Shown: positions 26,044 through 35,285, counted from the first letter of the stretch. The stretch: DNA of 64,000 nt from JADGNZ01 sp963715895 (GCA_963715895.1 OY970284.1:1488001-1552000); one strand, 5' to 3'. The notes: generated from the letters alone by a model not told the origin. Made by a program: numbers and translations.

Positions 26044-26961
26044 CTACACGATCACGTGCGATGGCCGCTGACCGCGCAGGAACATCGCCACATCCGTCGC
26101 CGCAATCCTGGCCATGGCCGACCTGGTCTCCTCGGCGGCCGAACCGATATGCGGCGCGAGGACGACATTTGGCATCGTCAGCAGGCGCGGATTCACGTCC
26201 GGCTCGTTCTCGTAGACGTCGAGACCGGCGCCGCCGATCTGCCCTTCGTCGAGCGCGGCGCATAACGCCACCTCGTCGACGAGAGCGCCACGCGCGGTGT
26301 TAATGAGGAATGCCCCGCGTTTCATCGCCCAGAGCGTCTCCGGATTCATGAGATGCCGCGTCTCGCTCGTCAACGGGGCATGGATGGAGACGACGTCGCT
26401 CGTCGCCAGCAACTCGTAGATCGGCTCCCCGCGGCGCGTGCCGGTCACCTCCATGCCAAAGGCGCGCGCACGCTGCGCAACGGCCCTGCCGATGCGGCCC
26501 ATGCCGATGATGCCGAGCCGCTTGCCGGCCAGGCTCGTGCCGAGGAGGTGAAGAGGCTCCCAGACGCACTGGCCGGTCGTGCGCACCTCGCGGTCGCCTT
26601 CGACGATCCGCCGCATCACGGCCAGGATCAGTCCCATGGTCAAGTCGGCCGTGGCCTCGGTGAGCACTCCGGGAGTGTTCGTGATGGTGACTCCAAGCTC
26701 GCGGGCGGCATCGACGTCGACGTTGTTGTAGCCGACGGCATAGTTGGCAATCATCCGGAGATCACGATTTGCCGCCAGAACATTGCGCGTCAGAGGATCG
26801 CTCAGCAACGTGATGGCAGCATCGGCCTCGCTCAGGATCGTGATCATCTCCTCCTCGGAACGCCCCTGTTCCGAGGGATGCTCGACGAGCTCGCAAAGAC
26901 CGGAGAGGATCTCGCGAACGATCTTCGGATACTTCGCAGTAAGGACGACGAGCGGTTTCAT
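26044..26961 (-). CDS. D-isomer-specific 2-hydroxyacid dehydrogenase (glyoxylate/hydroxypyruvate reductase type)
   Basis: 305 aa. NAD-binding motif GKRLGIIGMGRIGRAVAQRA, catalytic Arg/Glu segment (NTARGALVDEVAL, GLDVYENEP) and the terminal His in LAPHIGSAAEETR are all in place. It reduces 2-ketoacids such as glyoxylate or hydroxypyruvate in the cytosol. Upstream is a divergent small membrane protein gene (37 bp between starts). Confidence 0.92.
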   Translation of the reverse strand: MKPLVVLTAKYPKIVREILSGLCELVEHPSEQGRSEEEMITILSEADAAITLLSDPLTRNVLAANRDLRMIANYAVGYNNVDVDAARELGVTITNTPGVLTEATADLTMGLILAVMRRIVEGDREVRTTGQCVWEPLHLLGTSLAGKRLGIIGMGRIGRAVAQRARAFGMEVTGTRRGEPIYELLATSDVVSIHAPLTSETRHLMNPETLWAMKRGAFLINTARGALVDEVALCAALDEGQIGGAGLDVYENEPDVNPRLLTMPNVVLAPHIGSAAEETRSAMARIAATDVAMFLRGQRPSHVIV

Positions 26962-26998
26962 GGAGCGGAACTCTAGCAGGCGTTGTTACACTGCGCCG

Positions 26999-27169
26999 AT
27001 GTCCGCGCTCCTCGGCCGCCTCTTCCAACTGATCGGGATGATCATCCTCCCGATCGGCCTGCTGACCGGCTTGTTGAAAGACAACGTATCGATGGAGGTG
27101 CGTCTGCTCTTCATCGGCGGTGCGATCTTTCTCATCGGCTGGCTGATGGCGAAGAAGACGGCGGCGTAG
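26999..27169 (+). CDS. small membrane protein, two hydrophobic segments
   Basis: 56 aa starting MSALLGRLFQLIGM. Two hydrophobic stretches (about 8-25 and 35-50) are separated by a short polar DNVSMEVR loop, and it ends WLMAKKTAA. The topology resembles the small inner-membrane proteins often found near housekeeping genes. Its last 38 bp overlap the 3' end of the convergent HEAT/cyclophilin gene. No function assigned. Confidence 0.7.
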   Translation: MSALLGRLFQLIGMIILPIGLLTGLLKDNVSMEVRLLFIGGAIFLIGWLMAKKTAA

Positions 27170-29207
27170 CTTCATCGATGGCGATCGTCTCCACCTTGTC
27201 CCCCCGCTCCGTCTGATCGACCACCGCCGTCATGCCGGCGGTGACGCGGCCGAAGATCGTGTAGCCGCCGTCGAGGTGCGGCTGCGGGGAGTGGGTGATG
27301 AAGAACTGCGATCCGCCGGTGTCGGGACCCGAGAGCGCCATGCCGACGGCTGCGCGGGTGTACTTCTGAAGATTGATCTCGTCGCGGATGGCGTAGCCTG
27401 GGCCGCCTTCCATGTCGCTGCGCGGGTCGCCGCCCTGGATGACGAAGTTCGGGACGACGCGCATGAATGAGCTGTTGTCGAAGTACCTGGCGCGGGCGAG
27501 CTGGGCGAAGTTCCAGGTCGTGACCGGCGCGTCGTTCGTGAGAAGCGCGATCTGAATGTTGCCGCGCGTCATATGAATGGTGGCGGTGTGCGGATGCCGG
27601 GACCACTCGACGACCTGGGAGTAGTCCGTCCGCGTCACCGGCAGCGGCGTGTACTGCGGCCGCGGCTTCTTGAGGTTCTGTTCGATGCTGTCAGCGGCGA
27701 TCCGGCGCACGACCGGATCGCGATCCGCCAGAAGAGCACGAAGAACGCTCTCCCGCTCCGGGTAGTCGATCTCGGCAATGGAACCGATCGCGGCGAGGCG
27801 GGCATCGTTCTGCTCGTCGCTCCGCGCGCTCCGCTCCGCCGCTTGAAGGGTTGCCAGTTTGCTGGTGTCATGCGACTTCGAGTAGCGGCCGATGGCATAG
27901 CCGCGCACGATGACGTCGGCATCATCGAGTCCGGCCCGGATCAACGGGAGATTGGCGTCGACGTGGTCGTCGGCGATCGTTGCCAGCGCTTGTGCGCGGA
28001 CGAGCGGATCGGTATCGTGCGCATACCGCTCGCGGACGGCGTCGGAGATCGCCGTAGCCGCCTCGAGCACGCGCACCTTCGCCCATCCGCTCAGATCGGC
28101 CGGCAGCAACTTCTCGTCGCCGAGGTTCCTGGCGATCGCGCCGGCGGCGACCTCGCGGTCCCAGCGTGAGCCGTTCGCGGCAATCTCGAGGAGGCGGCGG
28201 CGTGCCGGCTCGCTGCGCACGGAGTAGTAGCCGAGCGTATCGATCGACGAGGCGCGCGTGCCCGGGTCAGGATCGTCGAGCAGCTCCAGCACGCGCATCG
28301 CGTCCTGCGCCATCGCCGGACGTTCAATGAGTTTTCGATCCTTGGCGGCCAGACGGGAAATGGCCACGACGGCGTTTGTGCGAACCCAGGGATGCGGATC
28401 CCGCAACGCCTCGATCAGGAGCGTCAACGATTCCGCCGAGCCGATCCTGCCGAGCGCCGTCATGACGTTGGCGCGCGTCTGCGGATTCGTGTCGTTGACC
28501 AGCAGCTCCAGCCGGGGACGTGCCGGGGCGTACGCGCGGCGGGCCAGGTCGTACGTCGCCTCCTCGCGGATGCGCGGCGAAGGCGAGGCCAGCGCCTCTG
28601 CCGCAATCGCCGAGGCCTCATCGCTCTTGAATCGGAACAGGAATCGGATCGCCCGCGCCCGAATGCCTTCGGGCGTCTGTGCCGTTGCAAACGCGGCGTA
28701 GCGCGCCAGCGGTACCTTCGCGGCCAGCTTCGAAAGCGCTTCCACCGCCTCGCCGGCGACGTCGCCATCGGCATCGCCCGCGAACTGCAGCAGCGCGTCG
28801 ATCGACGTCGCGTCGCCGATCTGCCCCAGCGCGAATGCCGCCGTCGCGCGGACATTGGCGTCCGGATCGCTCACCAGCGTCACGAGCTGGGCCACGCCCG
28901 CCTGCCGCTCGCCCTCATCACGCACTCCGTTGCCGTTGGTATCGACGAAGGTATGCGGACCGATGCGCCCGAGGGCCAGGGCCATGCGCGCGCGGTGCAA
29001 CGCATTCGGATGATGAATGCCCCAATCGACCAGCGCCGCGTCGTACTCCCGCCGGTCTTCCACCTGCAGGATGCGCACTTCCTCCTCGGGCGTGAACCCG
29101 TAGGGAGCGCGCGGTGCCGGGGCTGGCGGCGGTGGGGGAGGAGGAGGCGGCACGACGGTCGTGCAGGCGACCGCGACGAACAGCAACGCGAAGACTGTGT
29201 AGCGCAT
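27132..29207 (-). CDS. lipoprotein with HEAT repeats fused to a cyclophilin-type peptidyl-prolyl isomerase
   Basis: 691 aa. A lipobox (FVAVACTT) and a run of nine prolines open the protein, then about ten HEAT-like alpha repeats (roughly 55-520, such as DPDANVRATAAFALGQIGD). The C-terminal cyclophilin domain (about 535-680) keeps the active-site Arg, Phe and Gln (FMRVVPNFVIQGGD) and GSQFFI. It would fold or recognise proteins in the periplasm. ATG 29207 begins the signal peptide. Divergent from the ccm operon. Confidence 0.92.
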   Translation of the reverse strand: MRYTVFALLFVAVACTTVVPPPPPPPPPAPAPRAPYGFTPEEEVRILQVEDRREYDAALVDWGIHHPNALHRARMALALGRIGPHTFVDTNGNGVRDEGERQAGVAQLVTLVSDPDANVRATAAFALGQIGDATSIDALLQFAGDADGDVAGEAVEALSKLAAKVPLARYAAFATAQTPEGIRARAIRFLFRFKSDEASAIAAEALASPSPRIREEATYDLARRAYAPARPRLELLVNDTNPQTRANVMTALGRIGSAESLTLLIEALRDPHPWVRTNAVVAISRLAAKDRKLIERPAMAQDAMRVLELLDDPDPGTRASSIDTLGYYSVRSEPARRRLLEIAANGSRWDREVAAGAIARNLGDEKLLPADLSGWAKVRVLEAATAISDAVRERYAHDTDPLVRAQALATIADDHVDANLPLIRAGLDDADVIVRGYAIGRYSKSHDTSKLATLQAAERSARSDEQNDARLAAIGSIAEIDYPERESVLRALLADRDPVVRRIAADSIEQNLKKPRPQYTPLPVTRTDYSQVVEWSRHPHTATIHMTRGNIQIALLTNDAPVTTWNFAQLARARYFDNSSFMRVVPNFVIQGGDPRSDMEGGPGYAIRDEINLQKYTRAAVGMALSGPDTGGSQFFITHSPQPHLDGGYTIFGRVTAGMTAVVDQTERGDKVETIAIDEATPPSSSPSASR

Positions 29208-29308
29208 CGGGAGTGGATGATAGCGCTGGCGCTGTGACACATCACACACATCACGGCGGCAACCGCCCCCTTGCTACATCCCCTCACCTGAACGACACTG
29301 CCCGCTGC

Positions 29309-29980
29309 ATGGCTACCTCAGCGGAAGTCGACGCAAAGAATCTGGCCCGCCGCTACGGAAGGCGGTGGGCGCTGGCGGATGTGTCGTTCACCATTGCCGG
29401 TGGCGCGGTGCTGATGGTGGCCGGACCGAACGGCTCGGGGAAATCGACCCTGCTGCGGACGCTGTCGACCGCCGTCAGGCCCGACGGCGGCTCGGCGCGC
29501 ATCGGAGGTTTCGACGTCGCCCGCGAGCGCGAAGACGTCCGGAAGCTCGTGGCCCTGCTCAGCCACGCCTCGTATCTCTATGATTCCCTTACCGCAAAGC
29601 AGAATCTCGCCGTCGTCGCCGATCACCTCGGCCGTTCGCGGTCCAACATCGATGCTCTGCTCGACCGCGTCGGCCTCGGGCGCCGTGCCGACGACACCGT
29701 GGCAACCTTCTCGGCCGGCATGCGCAAAAGGCTCTCGTTCGCGCGGGTCCTGCTTCAGGAACCGCGCGTGGCCATGCTCGACGAACCGTACGGCCAGCTC
29801 GACCCCGAGGGCTTCGTCCTCGTCGAAGACGTCGTGCGGGAACTGAAAGCCGGCGGGACGACCGTCATCATCGCCACGCACCAGCTCGCCCGCGCCTCCG
29901 CGATCGCCGATGAGGCCATGCTGCTGGAAGCGGGGCGGGTGGCGTGGCGGGGGAAGGCCTCCGAGGTGACGCAGCGATGA
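29309..29980 (+). CDS. ccmA: heme exporter ATP-binding protein CcmA
   Basis: 223 aa ABC ATPase: Walker A GPNGSGKST (39-47), signature FSAGMRKRLSFA (the usual LSGGQ degenerated as in CcmA), Walker B VAMLDEPYGQLD. It drives the CcmAB(CD) complex that releases holo-CcmE. It is the first gene of a contiguous ccmABCDEFGHI operon. ATG 29309 is taken as start because the ABC fold begins right after it. No strong ribosome-binding site is seen. Confidence 0.92.
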   Translation: MATSAEVDAKNLARRYGRRWALADVSFTIAGGAVLMVAGPNGSGKSTLLRTLSTAVRPDGGSARIGGFDVAREREDVRKLVALLSHASYLYDSLTAKQNLAVVADHLGRSRSNIDALLDRVGLGRRADDTVATFSAGMRKRLSFARVLLQEPRVAMLDEPYGQLDPEGFVLVEDVVRELKAGGTTVIIATHQLARASAIADEAMLLEAGRVAWRGKASEVTQR

Positions 29981-29984
29981 GAGG

Positions 29985-30650
29985 GTGTTCGTGCTGATCG
30001 CCGCCCTCCGCAAGGAGCTGCTCCTTCAATGGCGCAGCCGCGCCCAGTTCATGGCGGTGTTCGTCTTCGGTGCGGCGGCGTTGCTGCTCTTCAGCTTCGC
30101 CGTCGGGCCGGTGGCGGAAATGCTCCGGCAGTTCTCAGCCGGCTTCCTCTGGCTCGGGTTGCTCCTCTCGTCGACCCTCACCCTGGCCGAGAGTTTCCAT
30201 GCGGAGATGGAGAACCGGGCGTTGGAAGGGCTGCTGCTCCTGCCGGCCAATCCGCGTGCGCTTTACTACGGAAAGGCCATCGCCAACTGGCTGCAGCTCA
30301 CCCTGCTCGGCATCGCCCTCGTGCCGGTGATGGTCATCCTCTATGACGCCGGAACGACACGCGTCGGGTCGCTCATCGTCGTCATCGCTCTCGGGACCGC
30401 CGGACTCTCGGCGCCGGGAACCCTCTACGCGGCGATGACGGCGCAGGTGCGGTCGAAGCAGACGCTGCTGCCACTGCTGCTCTTTCCGCTGATCGTTCCC
30501 GCTTTACTTGCGTCCGTAAAAGCCACATCCTTGATCATCCTCGGCGATCCGATGAATCAATCCAGCGCGTGGATCATTCTGCTGATCGCCTTTGATGCAA
30601 TTTATTGGTCCCTCTGCGGACTTCTTTTCGGTCGAGTCGTCGAAGAGTGA
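29985..30650 (+). CDS. ccmB: heme exporter membrane protein CcmB
   Basis: 221 aa with six predicted transmembrane segments. The early LLLQWRSRAQFMAVFVFGAAALLLFSFA and the later LLLFPLIVPALLASVKAT are CcmB-like. It is the membrane partner of CcmA. It starts at GTG 29985, 4 bp after the ccmA stop, preceded by GAGAGG. Confidence 0.92.
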   Translation: MFVLIAALRKELLLQWRSRAQFMAVFVFGAAALLLFSFAVGPVAEMLRQFSAGFLWLGLLLSSTLTLAESFHAEMENRALEGLLLLPANPRALYYGKAIANWLQLTLLGIALVPVMVILYDAGTTRVGSLIVVIALGTAGLSAPGTLYAAMTAQVRSKQTLLPLLLFPLIVPALLASVKATSLIILGDPMNQSSAWIILLIAFDAIYWSLCGLLFGRVVEE

Positions 30651-30661
30651 GGTCTCCACGT

Positions 30662-31546
30662 ATGAAACGGAACCTGTTCTGGCTGGCGATTGCCCTGCTC
30701 GCGGCCGCGGTCTATTTTGGTCTGCTGGTAACGATCGGCGACCAGTATCTCCACGCCGATCTGTCGCTCGGCCTGCCCATCGTGGCGCGGACGCTGATCG
30801 CCTTTCTCGGCGGCCTGGCGGCGGTGGTGATCCTTCTCATCGCTGACGACTTCAGTAACCTCTCGCGCCCCAAGGCTCTCGGCGTCGCCGGCGTCGTTTT
30901 ACTCCTGATCGGCTCCTACTTCGGCCTCTTCGTTGCCCCTCCCGAGCAGTTCATGGGCGAGACGCAGCGGATCATGTACGTCCACGTTCCGACCGCCTGG
31001 TTCGCGCTCGTGGCCATGACGCTCGCCTTTGTCGCCGCGGTTGTCTTTCTCTTCGGCGGCGACCACGATTGGGACGCGCGAATGGAAGCGTCGATCGAGG
31101 TCGGCGTCGTCCTGGCCTTTCTCCTCTGTTGCCAGGGAGCGATCTGGGCCAAACCGACCTGGGGCGTTTGGTGGGATTGGGACCCGCGGCTGACGACCAC
31201 GGCCGTACTGCTCTTCGCTTTTCTCGGCATCCTGGCCCTGCGGAAGTTCGTCGACGACCCTCACCGGCGCGCCATGTGGTCGGCGGTAGCGACGATCGTC
31301 GCGTACGTTGACGTCCCGATCGTCTACTTCTCGGTGAAATGGTGGAACTCGCTGCACCAGCAGCAGTCGAATCCGAACACGGTTTCGAAGCCGTTCTGGA
31401 TTCCGTTGCGGGCGAACGCCTTCGGCATTCTCCTGCTGATGATGGCGTTCATCATGCTGCGCGCGCGGATCTCGGCGCTTCGGCTCAAGCATGAGCTCGC
31501 ACCGCCCCCGGCGCTTGACGAGGCGGAATTGGGGGAGGCGGTATGA
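30662..31546 (+). CDS. ccmC: heme handling protein CcmC
   Basis: 294 aa with about eight hydrophobic segments. The tryptophan-rich heme-handling motif WGVWWDWDPRLTT and periplasmic histidines (YVHVPTAWF) are as in CcmC, which attaches heme to CcmE. Two extra N-terminal transmembrane segments (residues 1-90) precede the classical core, making it about 50 residues longer than the E. coli protein. Confidence 0.95.
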   Translation: MKRNLFWLAIALLAAAVYFGLLVTIGDQYLHADLSLGLPIVARTLIAFLGGLAAVVILLIADDFSNLSRPKALGVAGVVLLLIGSYFGLFVAPPEQFMGETQRIMYVHVPTAWFALVAMTLAFVAAVVFLFGGDHDWDARMEASIEVGVVLAFLLCCQGAIWAKPTWGVWWDWDPRLTTTAVLLFAFLGILALRKFVDDPHRRAMWSAVATIVAYVDVPIVYFSVKWWNSLHQQQSNPNTVSKPFWIPLRANAFGILLLMMAFIMLRARISALRLKHELAPPPALDEAELGEAV

Positions 31547-31680
31547 ATGGAGTGGTCACAGGCGGCTGGAACTTCGTCGTCGCTGCCTACTCGGTGACGG
31601 GGCTGGTGCTGCTGATCTACGGTGTGACGATAATCACGCGCTTGAGTGATGAAATCTCCCGCGCCGCGAAAGAGCGATGA
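31543..31680 (+). CDS. ccmD: CcmD-like small membrane protein
   Basis: 45 aa: MNGVVTGGWNFVVAAYSVTG at the N-terminus, one transmembrane helix (about 11-32), then the charged tail TRLSDEISRAAKER. Size, topology and position between ccmC and ccmE match CcmD, which stabilises CcmC-CcmE. The start overlaps the ccmC stop and the stop overlaps the ccmE start (both ATGA). It is easily missed by gene callers because of its length. Confidence 0.85.
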   Translation: MNGVVTGGWNFVVAAYSVTGLVLLIYGVTIITRLSDEISRAAKER

Positions 31681-32186
31681 GGATGATGAACGCCATGGAT
31701 ACGAAACCGACTGCCAGCGCCCAATCGCGGCGCAAAACGCGAATCTTCATGATCGGGGCATTCCTCGTCGCCGTGACGGCGTTCGTCGTCATCTCCGCGG
31801 GCGGCATCAACAAGAACCTGGTCTATTACTGGACACCGACCGATCTGCACGCCGCCGGCGACAAGGCTTACGGCGCGACGATCCGCCTCGGCGGAATGGT
31901 TGCGCCGAAGTCGGTCCGAGGGCGTACCGGCACCTCTGGGCTCGAGTTCGACGTCAAGGACGCCACCGGCATCGTCCACGTCAAATCGTCCGGCGTGCCG
32001 CCGCAGATGTTCCGCGAGAACATCGGCGTCGTCGTCGAAGGGACGATGACCCGCTCCGGCTACTTCCAGTGCAACCGTCTGATGGTCTCGCACAACAACG
32101 AGTACCGGGCCCCGAAGGGCGGCCACAAGATGAGCAAGGAAGAGCTCCAGAAGCTGATGCGCACGACTGAAGGGTTGAAAGACTAG
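31677..32186 (+). CDS. ccmE: cytochrome c maturation heme chaperone CcmE
   Basis: 169 aa. An N-terminal membrane anchor (about 22-42) and an OB-fold periplasmic domain end in the heme-binding segment SHNNEYRAPKG. His139 would covalently bind heme, with Tyr143 as the accompanying ligand. It accepts heme from CcmC and delivers it to CcmF. Translationally coupled to ccmD. The start could instead be at the nearby ATGs 31683 or 31686. Confidence 0.94.
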   Translation: MRMMNAMDTKPTASAQSRRKTRIFMIGAFLVAVTAFVVISAGGINKNLVYYWTPTDLHAAGDKAYGATIRLGGMVAPKSVRGRTGTSGLEFDVKDATGIVHVKSSGVPPQMFRENIGVVVEGTMTRSGYFQCNRLMVSHNNEYRAPKGGHKMSKEELQKLMRTTEGLKD

Positions 32187-32199
32187 TGATGGAGGGTCG

Positions 32200-32280
32200 G
32201 TGGATTAGTAGATCAGTGGATCAGGAAGGTTTTTGGTTTCTAATCTACGAATCTACTAATCCACTGATCGACTGATCCAC
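32200..32280. repeat. word-array hairpin (GTGGATCAGT words) inside the ccm operon
   Basis: Left arm 32200-32224 and right arm 32256-32280 are complementary at 22 of 25 positions. The word GTGGATYAGTMGATCA is repeated in both, and further GATTAGTAGATT words extend the right arm inward. The hairpin fills the only sizeable gap of the operon, between ccmE and ccmF. It has T-runs only in the loop, so it may attenuate or separate expression rather than terminate it. Confidence 0.88.
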
Positions 32281-32299
32281 GCACCACCAAGGATCGACA

Positions 32300-34294
32300 A
32301 TGATTCCCATACTCGGACGCTTCCTCATCCTCGCCTCGGTACTGGTCGCGACGACCGGCGCCGTCATCGCCTATGCCGCCGGCGCCAAGCGCTCCCCCGA
32401 GGGGCTGCGTTGGTCGCAACGATTCGCGTATGCCTTCGCTGCGCTGATGTTCGCTGCCACCGGCGTCATGGAGTACGCGCTGATCACGCATGACTTCAGC
32501 GTGCAATATGTCGCACACGTCGGATCGACGCAGGTGCCGATGTGGGTGACCATCGTTAGCCTCTGGTCGTCGCTGGAAGGGTCGATCCTCTTCTGGGGAT
32601 TCATCCTCGGCATCTACGTCGCGGCGACGACCTGGGTCAACCGCAACGACCATCAGGAGTACATGCCGTTCGCCATCGGCACCTGGCTGTCGTGCGGCGC
32701 CTTCTTCAGTTTTCTCATCGCCGGTCCCGCTAATCCATTCCTGACGGTCGCCAATCCGCCGCTCGACGGACCAGGTCCGAATCCACTGCTGCAGAACCAC
32801 CTGTTGATGATCATCCACCCGCCGATGCTCTACCTCGGCTACGTCGGCATGACCATTCCCTTCGGCTTCGCCATCGCCGCGCTTCTGCGCGGGCGGCTTG
32901 GGCAATCGTTCCTTCGACCTCTCCGTGCTTCACTGCTACTGCCCTGGGTCTTCCTGACCATCGCCATCATGCTCGGTGGCTGGTGGGCTTACGAAGTTCT
33001 CGGCTGGGGCGGCTACTGGGCATGGGATCCGGTCGAAAACGCCTCGCTGCTACCGTGGCTCACCGCCACCGCGGCGCTGCACTCGGCCATCGTCATGGAG
33101 CGGCGCGGAGTCCTCAAGGGCTGGACGGTCACGCTCATTCAGGCCAGCTTCCTCCTGACGATCCTCGGCACGTTCATGACGCGCTCCGGCGTCTTCAACT
33201 CGGTCCACTCCTTCACCCAGAGCTCCATCGGACCGACGATCCTGGTCTTCCTCGCCGCGGTGCTGCTCTTCTCGGTGGCACTGCTCTCCTTCCGAATCGA
33301 CTCGCTCGAAGCCGAGGGACAGTTGGATAGCGCCGTCAGCCGCGAGGGGATGTTCCTCGTCAACAACCTCTTCTTCGTCGTCCTCACCTTCACGGTTCTC
33401 ATCGGCACCTGCTTCCCGCTCATCGTGGAAGCGGTCAAAGGGAAGCAGATGAGCGTCGGCCGGCCGTACTTCGACGCCATGGTCGTACCGATCGGCACGG
33501 CGTTGCTGTTCCTCCTCGGCGTCGGCCCCGCGCTCCCGTGGGGGAAGGCTTCGAAGAAAGAGATGCAACGCGCGCTTCTGCCGCCGTTCATCACCGGCGC
33601 GGTCGTCCTCGTCATCGGCTATCTCCTCGGCGTACGCAACCCCTGGACGCTCCTGACGCTTCTCTTCGGCGGCTACGCGGCCCATGTGACGCTCGCGCAG
33701 ATGTGGCTGCCGCTCCGGCAACGAATGAAACGCGGCGACTCCTTCGGCCCCGCGCTCATCGATACACAGCTTCGCCGCGGACGGCGCCGTTTCGGCGGCT
33801 ACGTCGTCCACGCCGGGGCGGTCATCGTCTTCGTCGCCATCGCCGTCAGCAGCACGATGCGCACGCAGGAGGAAGTGACGCTGATGCGCGGCCAGAGCAC
33901 GACCTTCGCCGGATTCACCGTCACCTTCACCGGCACCGAGGAGCGCGCCGAGCCGCATCGCCAATCGACGATCGCCCACTTCAATATTTCCAAGGACGGC
34001 AAACCAGTCACGACGATGGAGCCGCGCATGAATCAGTACGCCTCGATGCGCGAACCGATCGGAACGCCGGCGGTCTACTCGACGATCACGCGCGACTACT
34101 ACATCTCCATCATGAACCTGCAGGGCGACCAGGCCGGCGTGCTGATCATCAACATGCCGATGGTCGGTTGGATCTGGTTCGCCGTCCTGATGATGGGAGT
34201 GGGCGGATTGATCGCCCTGATTCCGATGCGGCGCCGCACGTACGTCGTCGTCCCCGAGAGAGCTCCGGAAATCGACTCTGAGGTCGTGGCGTGA
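32300..34294 (+). CDS. ccmF: cytochrome c heme lyase CcmF
   Basis: 664 aa with about 14 transmembrane segments. The tryptophan-rich motif WWAYEVLGWGGYWAWDPVEN, the HxxMLYLGYVG segment and the long periplasmic C-terminal domain (about 520-625) define CcmF. It transfers heme from CcmE to reduced CxxCH apocytochromes. An AAGGA site at 32289-32293 precedes the start. The C-terminus overlaps the ccmG start (GTGA). Confidence 0.96.
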   Translation: MIPILGRFLILASVLVATTGAVIAYAAGAKRSPEGLRWSQRFAYAFAALMFAATGVMEYALITHDFSVQYVAHVGSTQVPMWVTIVSLWSSLEGSILFWGFILGIYVAATTWVNRNDHQEYMPFAIGTWLSCGAFFSFLIAGPANPFLTVANPPLDGPGPNPLLQNHLLMIIHPPMLYLGYVGMTIPFGFAIAALLRGRLGQSFLRPLRASLLLPWVFLTIAIMLGGWWAYEVLGWGGYWAWDPVENASLLPWLTATAALHSAIVMERRGVLKGWTVTLIQASFLLTILGTFMTRSGVFNSVHSFTQSSIGPTILVFLAAVLLFSVALLSFRIDSLEAEGQLDSAVSREGMFLVNNLFFVVLTFTVLIGTCFPLIVEAVKGKQMSVGRPYFDAMVVPIGTALLFLLGVGPALPWGKASKKEMQRALLPPFITGAVVLVIGYLLGVRNPWTLLTLLFGGYAAHVTLAQMWLPLRQRMKRGDSFGPALIDTQLRRGRRRFGGYVVHAGAVIVFVAIAVSSTMRTQEEVTLMRGQSTTFAGFTVTFTGTEERAEPHRQSTIAHFNISKDGKPVTTMEPRMNQYASMREPIGTPAVYSTITRDYYISIMNLQGDQAGVLIINMPMVGWIWFAVLMMGVGGLIALIPMRRRTYVVVPERAPEIDSEVVA

Positions 34295-34806
34295 ACAAAC
34301 CGGTTCTGATCATCGGCGTCGTCATCGTTGCGGTGATCGTGTTCGTCCTTTTCGGCGGTCTCGGCAAGGACCCGCAGCACATCGACTCGCCGCTCATCGG
34401 AAAACCGGCGCCGCCTTTTGCACTGAAAGCCGTCGGCACCGGTGAGACCGTCGACCTCGAATCGCTGCGCGGCAAACCGGTCATCGTCAACTTCTGGGCG
34501 ACGTGGTGCGTGCCGTGTTACGAAGAGCATCCGACGCTGGTCGCCAACGCCCGCAATCTGCCGAACGTGCAGTTCGTCGGCGTCGTCTTCAACGATACGG
34601 AAGACAAGATCCTGCGCTTCCTGGCCGAGCGCGGTGCGGCCTATCCGACCCTGATCGATGCCAACGGTAAGACAGCGATCGCCTATGGAGTCGGCGGCGT
34701 GCCGGAGACGTACTTCATCAATCCGGCCGGGACGATAGTGGCCAAGTTCGAGGGACCGTTGTCGACCGAGTTGCTGGAAGAGAATCTGGCAAAGGCAATG
34801 AAATGA
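34291..34806 (+). CDS. ccmG: thiol-disulfide oxidoreductase CcmG/DsbE (TlpA-like)
   Basis: 171 aa with an N-terminal signal anchor (about 4-22) and a thioredoxin domain containing WCVPC (Cys73, Cys76) and the cis-Pro region GVPETYFIN. It keeps apocytochrome cysteines reduced in the periplasm. GTG start within the ccmF stop. Overlaps ccmH by 4 bp. Confidence 0.94.
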   Translation: MNKPVLIIGVVIVAVIVFVLFGGLGKDPQHIDSPLIGKPAPPFALKAVGTGETVDLESLRGKPVIVNFWATWCVPCYEEHPTLVANARNLPNVQFVGVVFNDTEDKILRFLAERGAAYPTLIDANGKTAIAYGVGGVPETYFINPAGTIVAKFEGPLSTELLEENLAKAMK

Positions 34807-35285
34807 TCGCAACACTCTTCCTGCTGGCCTTCATGCAGATCAAGGTTCCCGACGCCGCGCAGTTCGTCGGTGCGCCGCAGGGGACTCCACTCACCGGCCA
34901 GGAGCTGGAACGCCGAACGATGCAGATCTCCTCCGAGCTGCGTTGTCCGGTCTGCCAGGGGCTGGCCATCGGCGACTCGCCTTCGATCATGGCCGCAAAC
35001 ATGAAGGCTCAGGTTCGCGAGCTGCTCGAACGCGGCTATACCGAGGCCCAGATCCTCAGCTATTTCGAAAAGTCCTATGGCCAGTTCGTCCTGCTCAAGC
35101 CGAAGTTTCAGGGAGTGAACGCGCTGGTCTGGATCCTGCCGATCCTGGCCCTCGCCGGCGGCTTCCTGCTCGTCGTCACGAAAGCGAAGAAACTGGAGAC
35201 CGCACCGGTGAGAGCCGCGGCTCCGGAAGAACCTGCCGACGACCCGTACCTCGCCCGCGTTCGTGAGATGGTGGACAAACAATGA
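34803..35285 (+). CDS. ccmH: cytochrome c biogenesis protein CcmH (CcmL type)
   Basis: 160 aa. The conserved LRCPVCQGLAIGDSPS motif (Cys48, Cys51) and a C-terminal transmembrane helix (about 112-130) mark the redox subunit of the heme ligation complex. The first 40 residues contain only a weak hydrophobic signal. It is about the size of CcmL/short CcmH, with the TPR part supplied by the next gene. Confidence 0.94.
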   Translation: MIATLFLLAFMQIKVPDAAQFVGAPQGTPLTGQELERRTMQISSELRCPVCQGLAIGDSPSIMAANMKAQVRELLERGYTEAQILSYFEKSYGQFVLLKPKFQGVNALVWILPILALAGGFLLVVTKAKKLETAPVRAAAPEEPADDPYLARVREMVDKQ

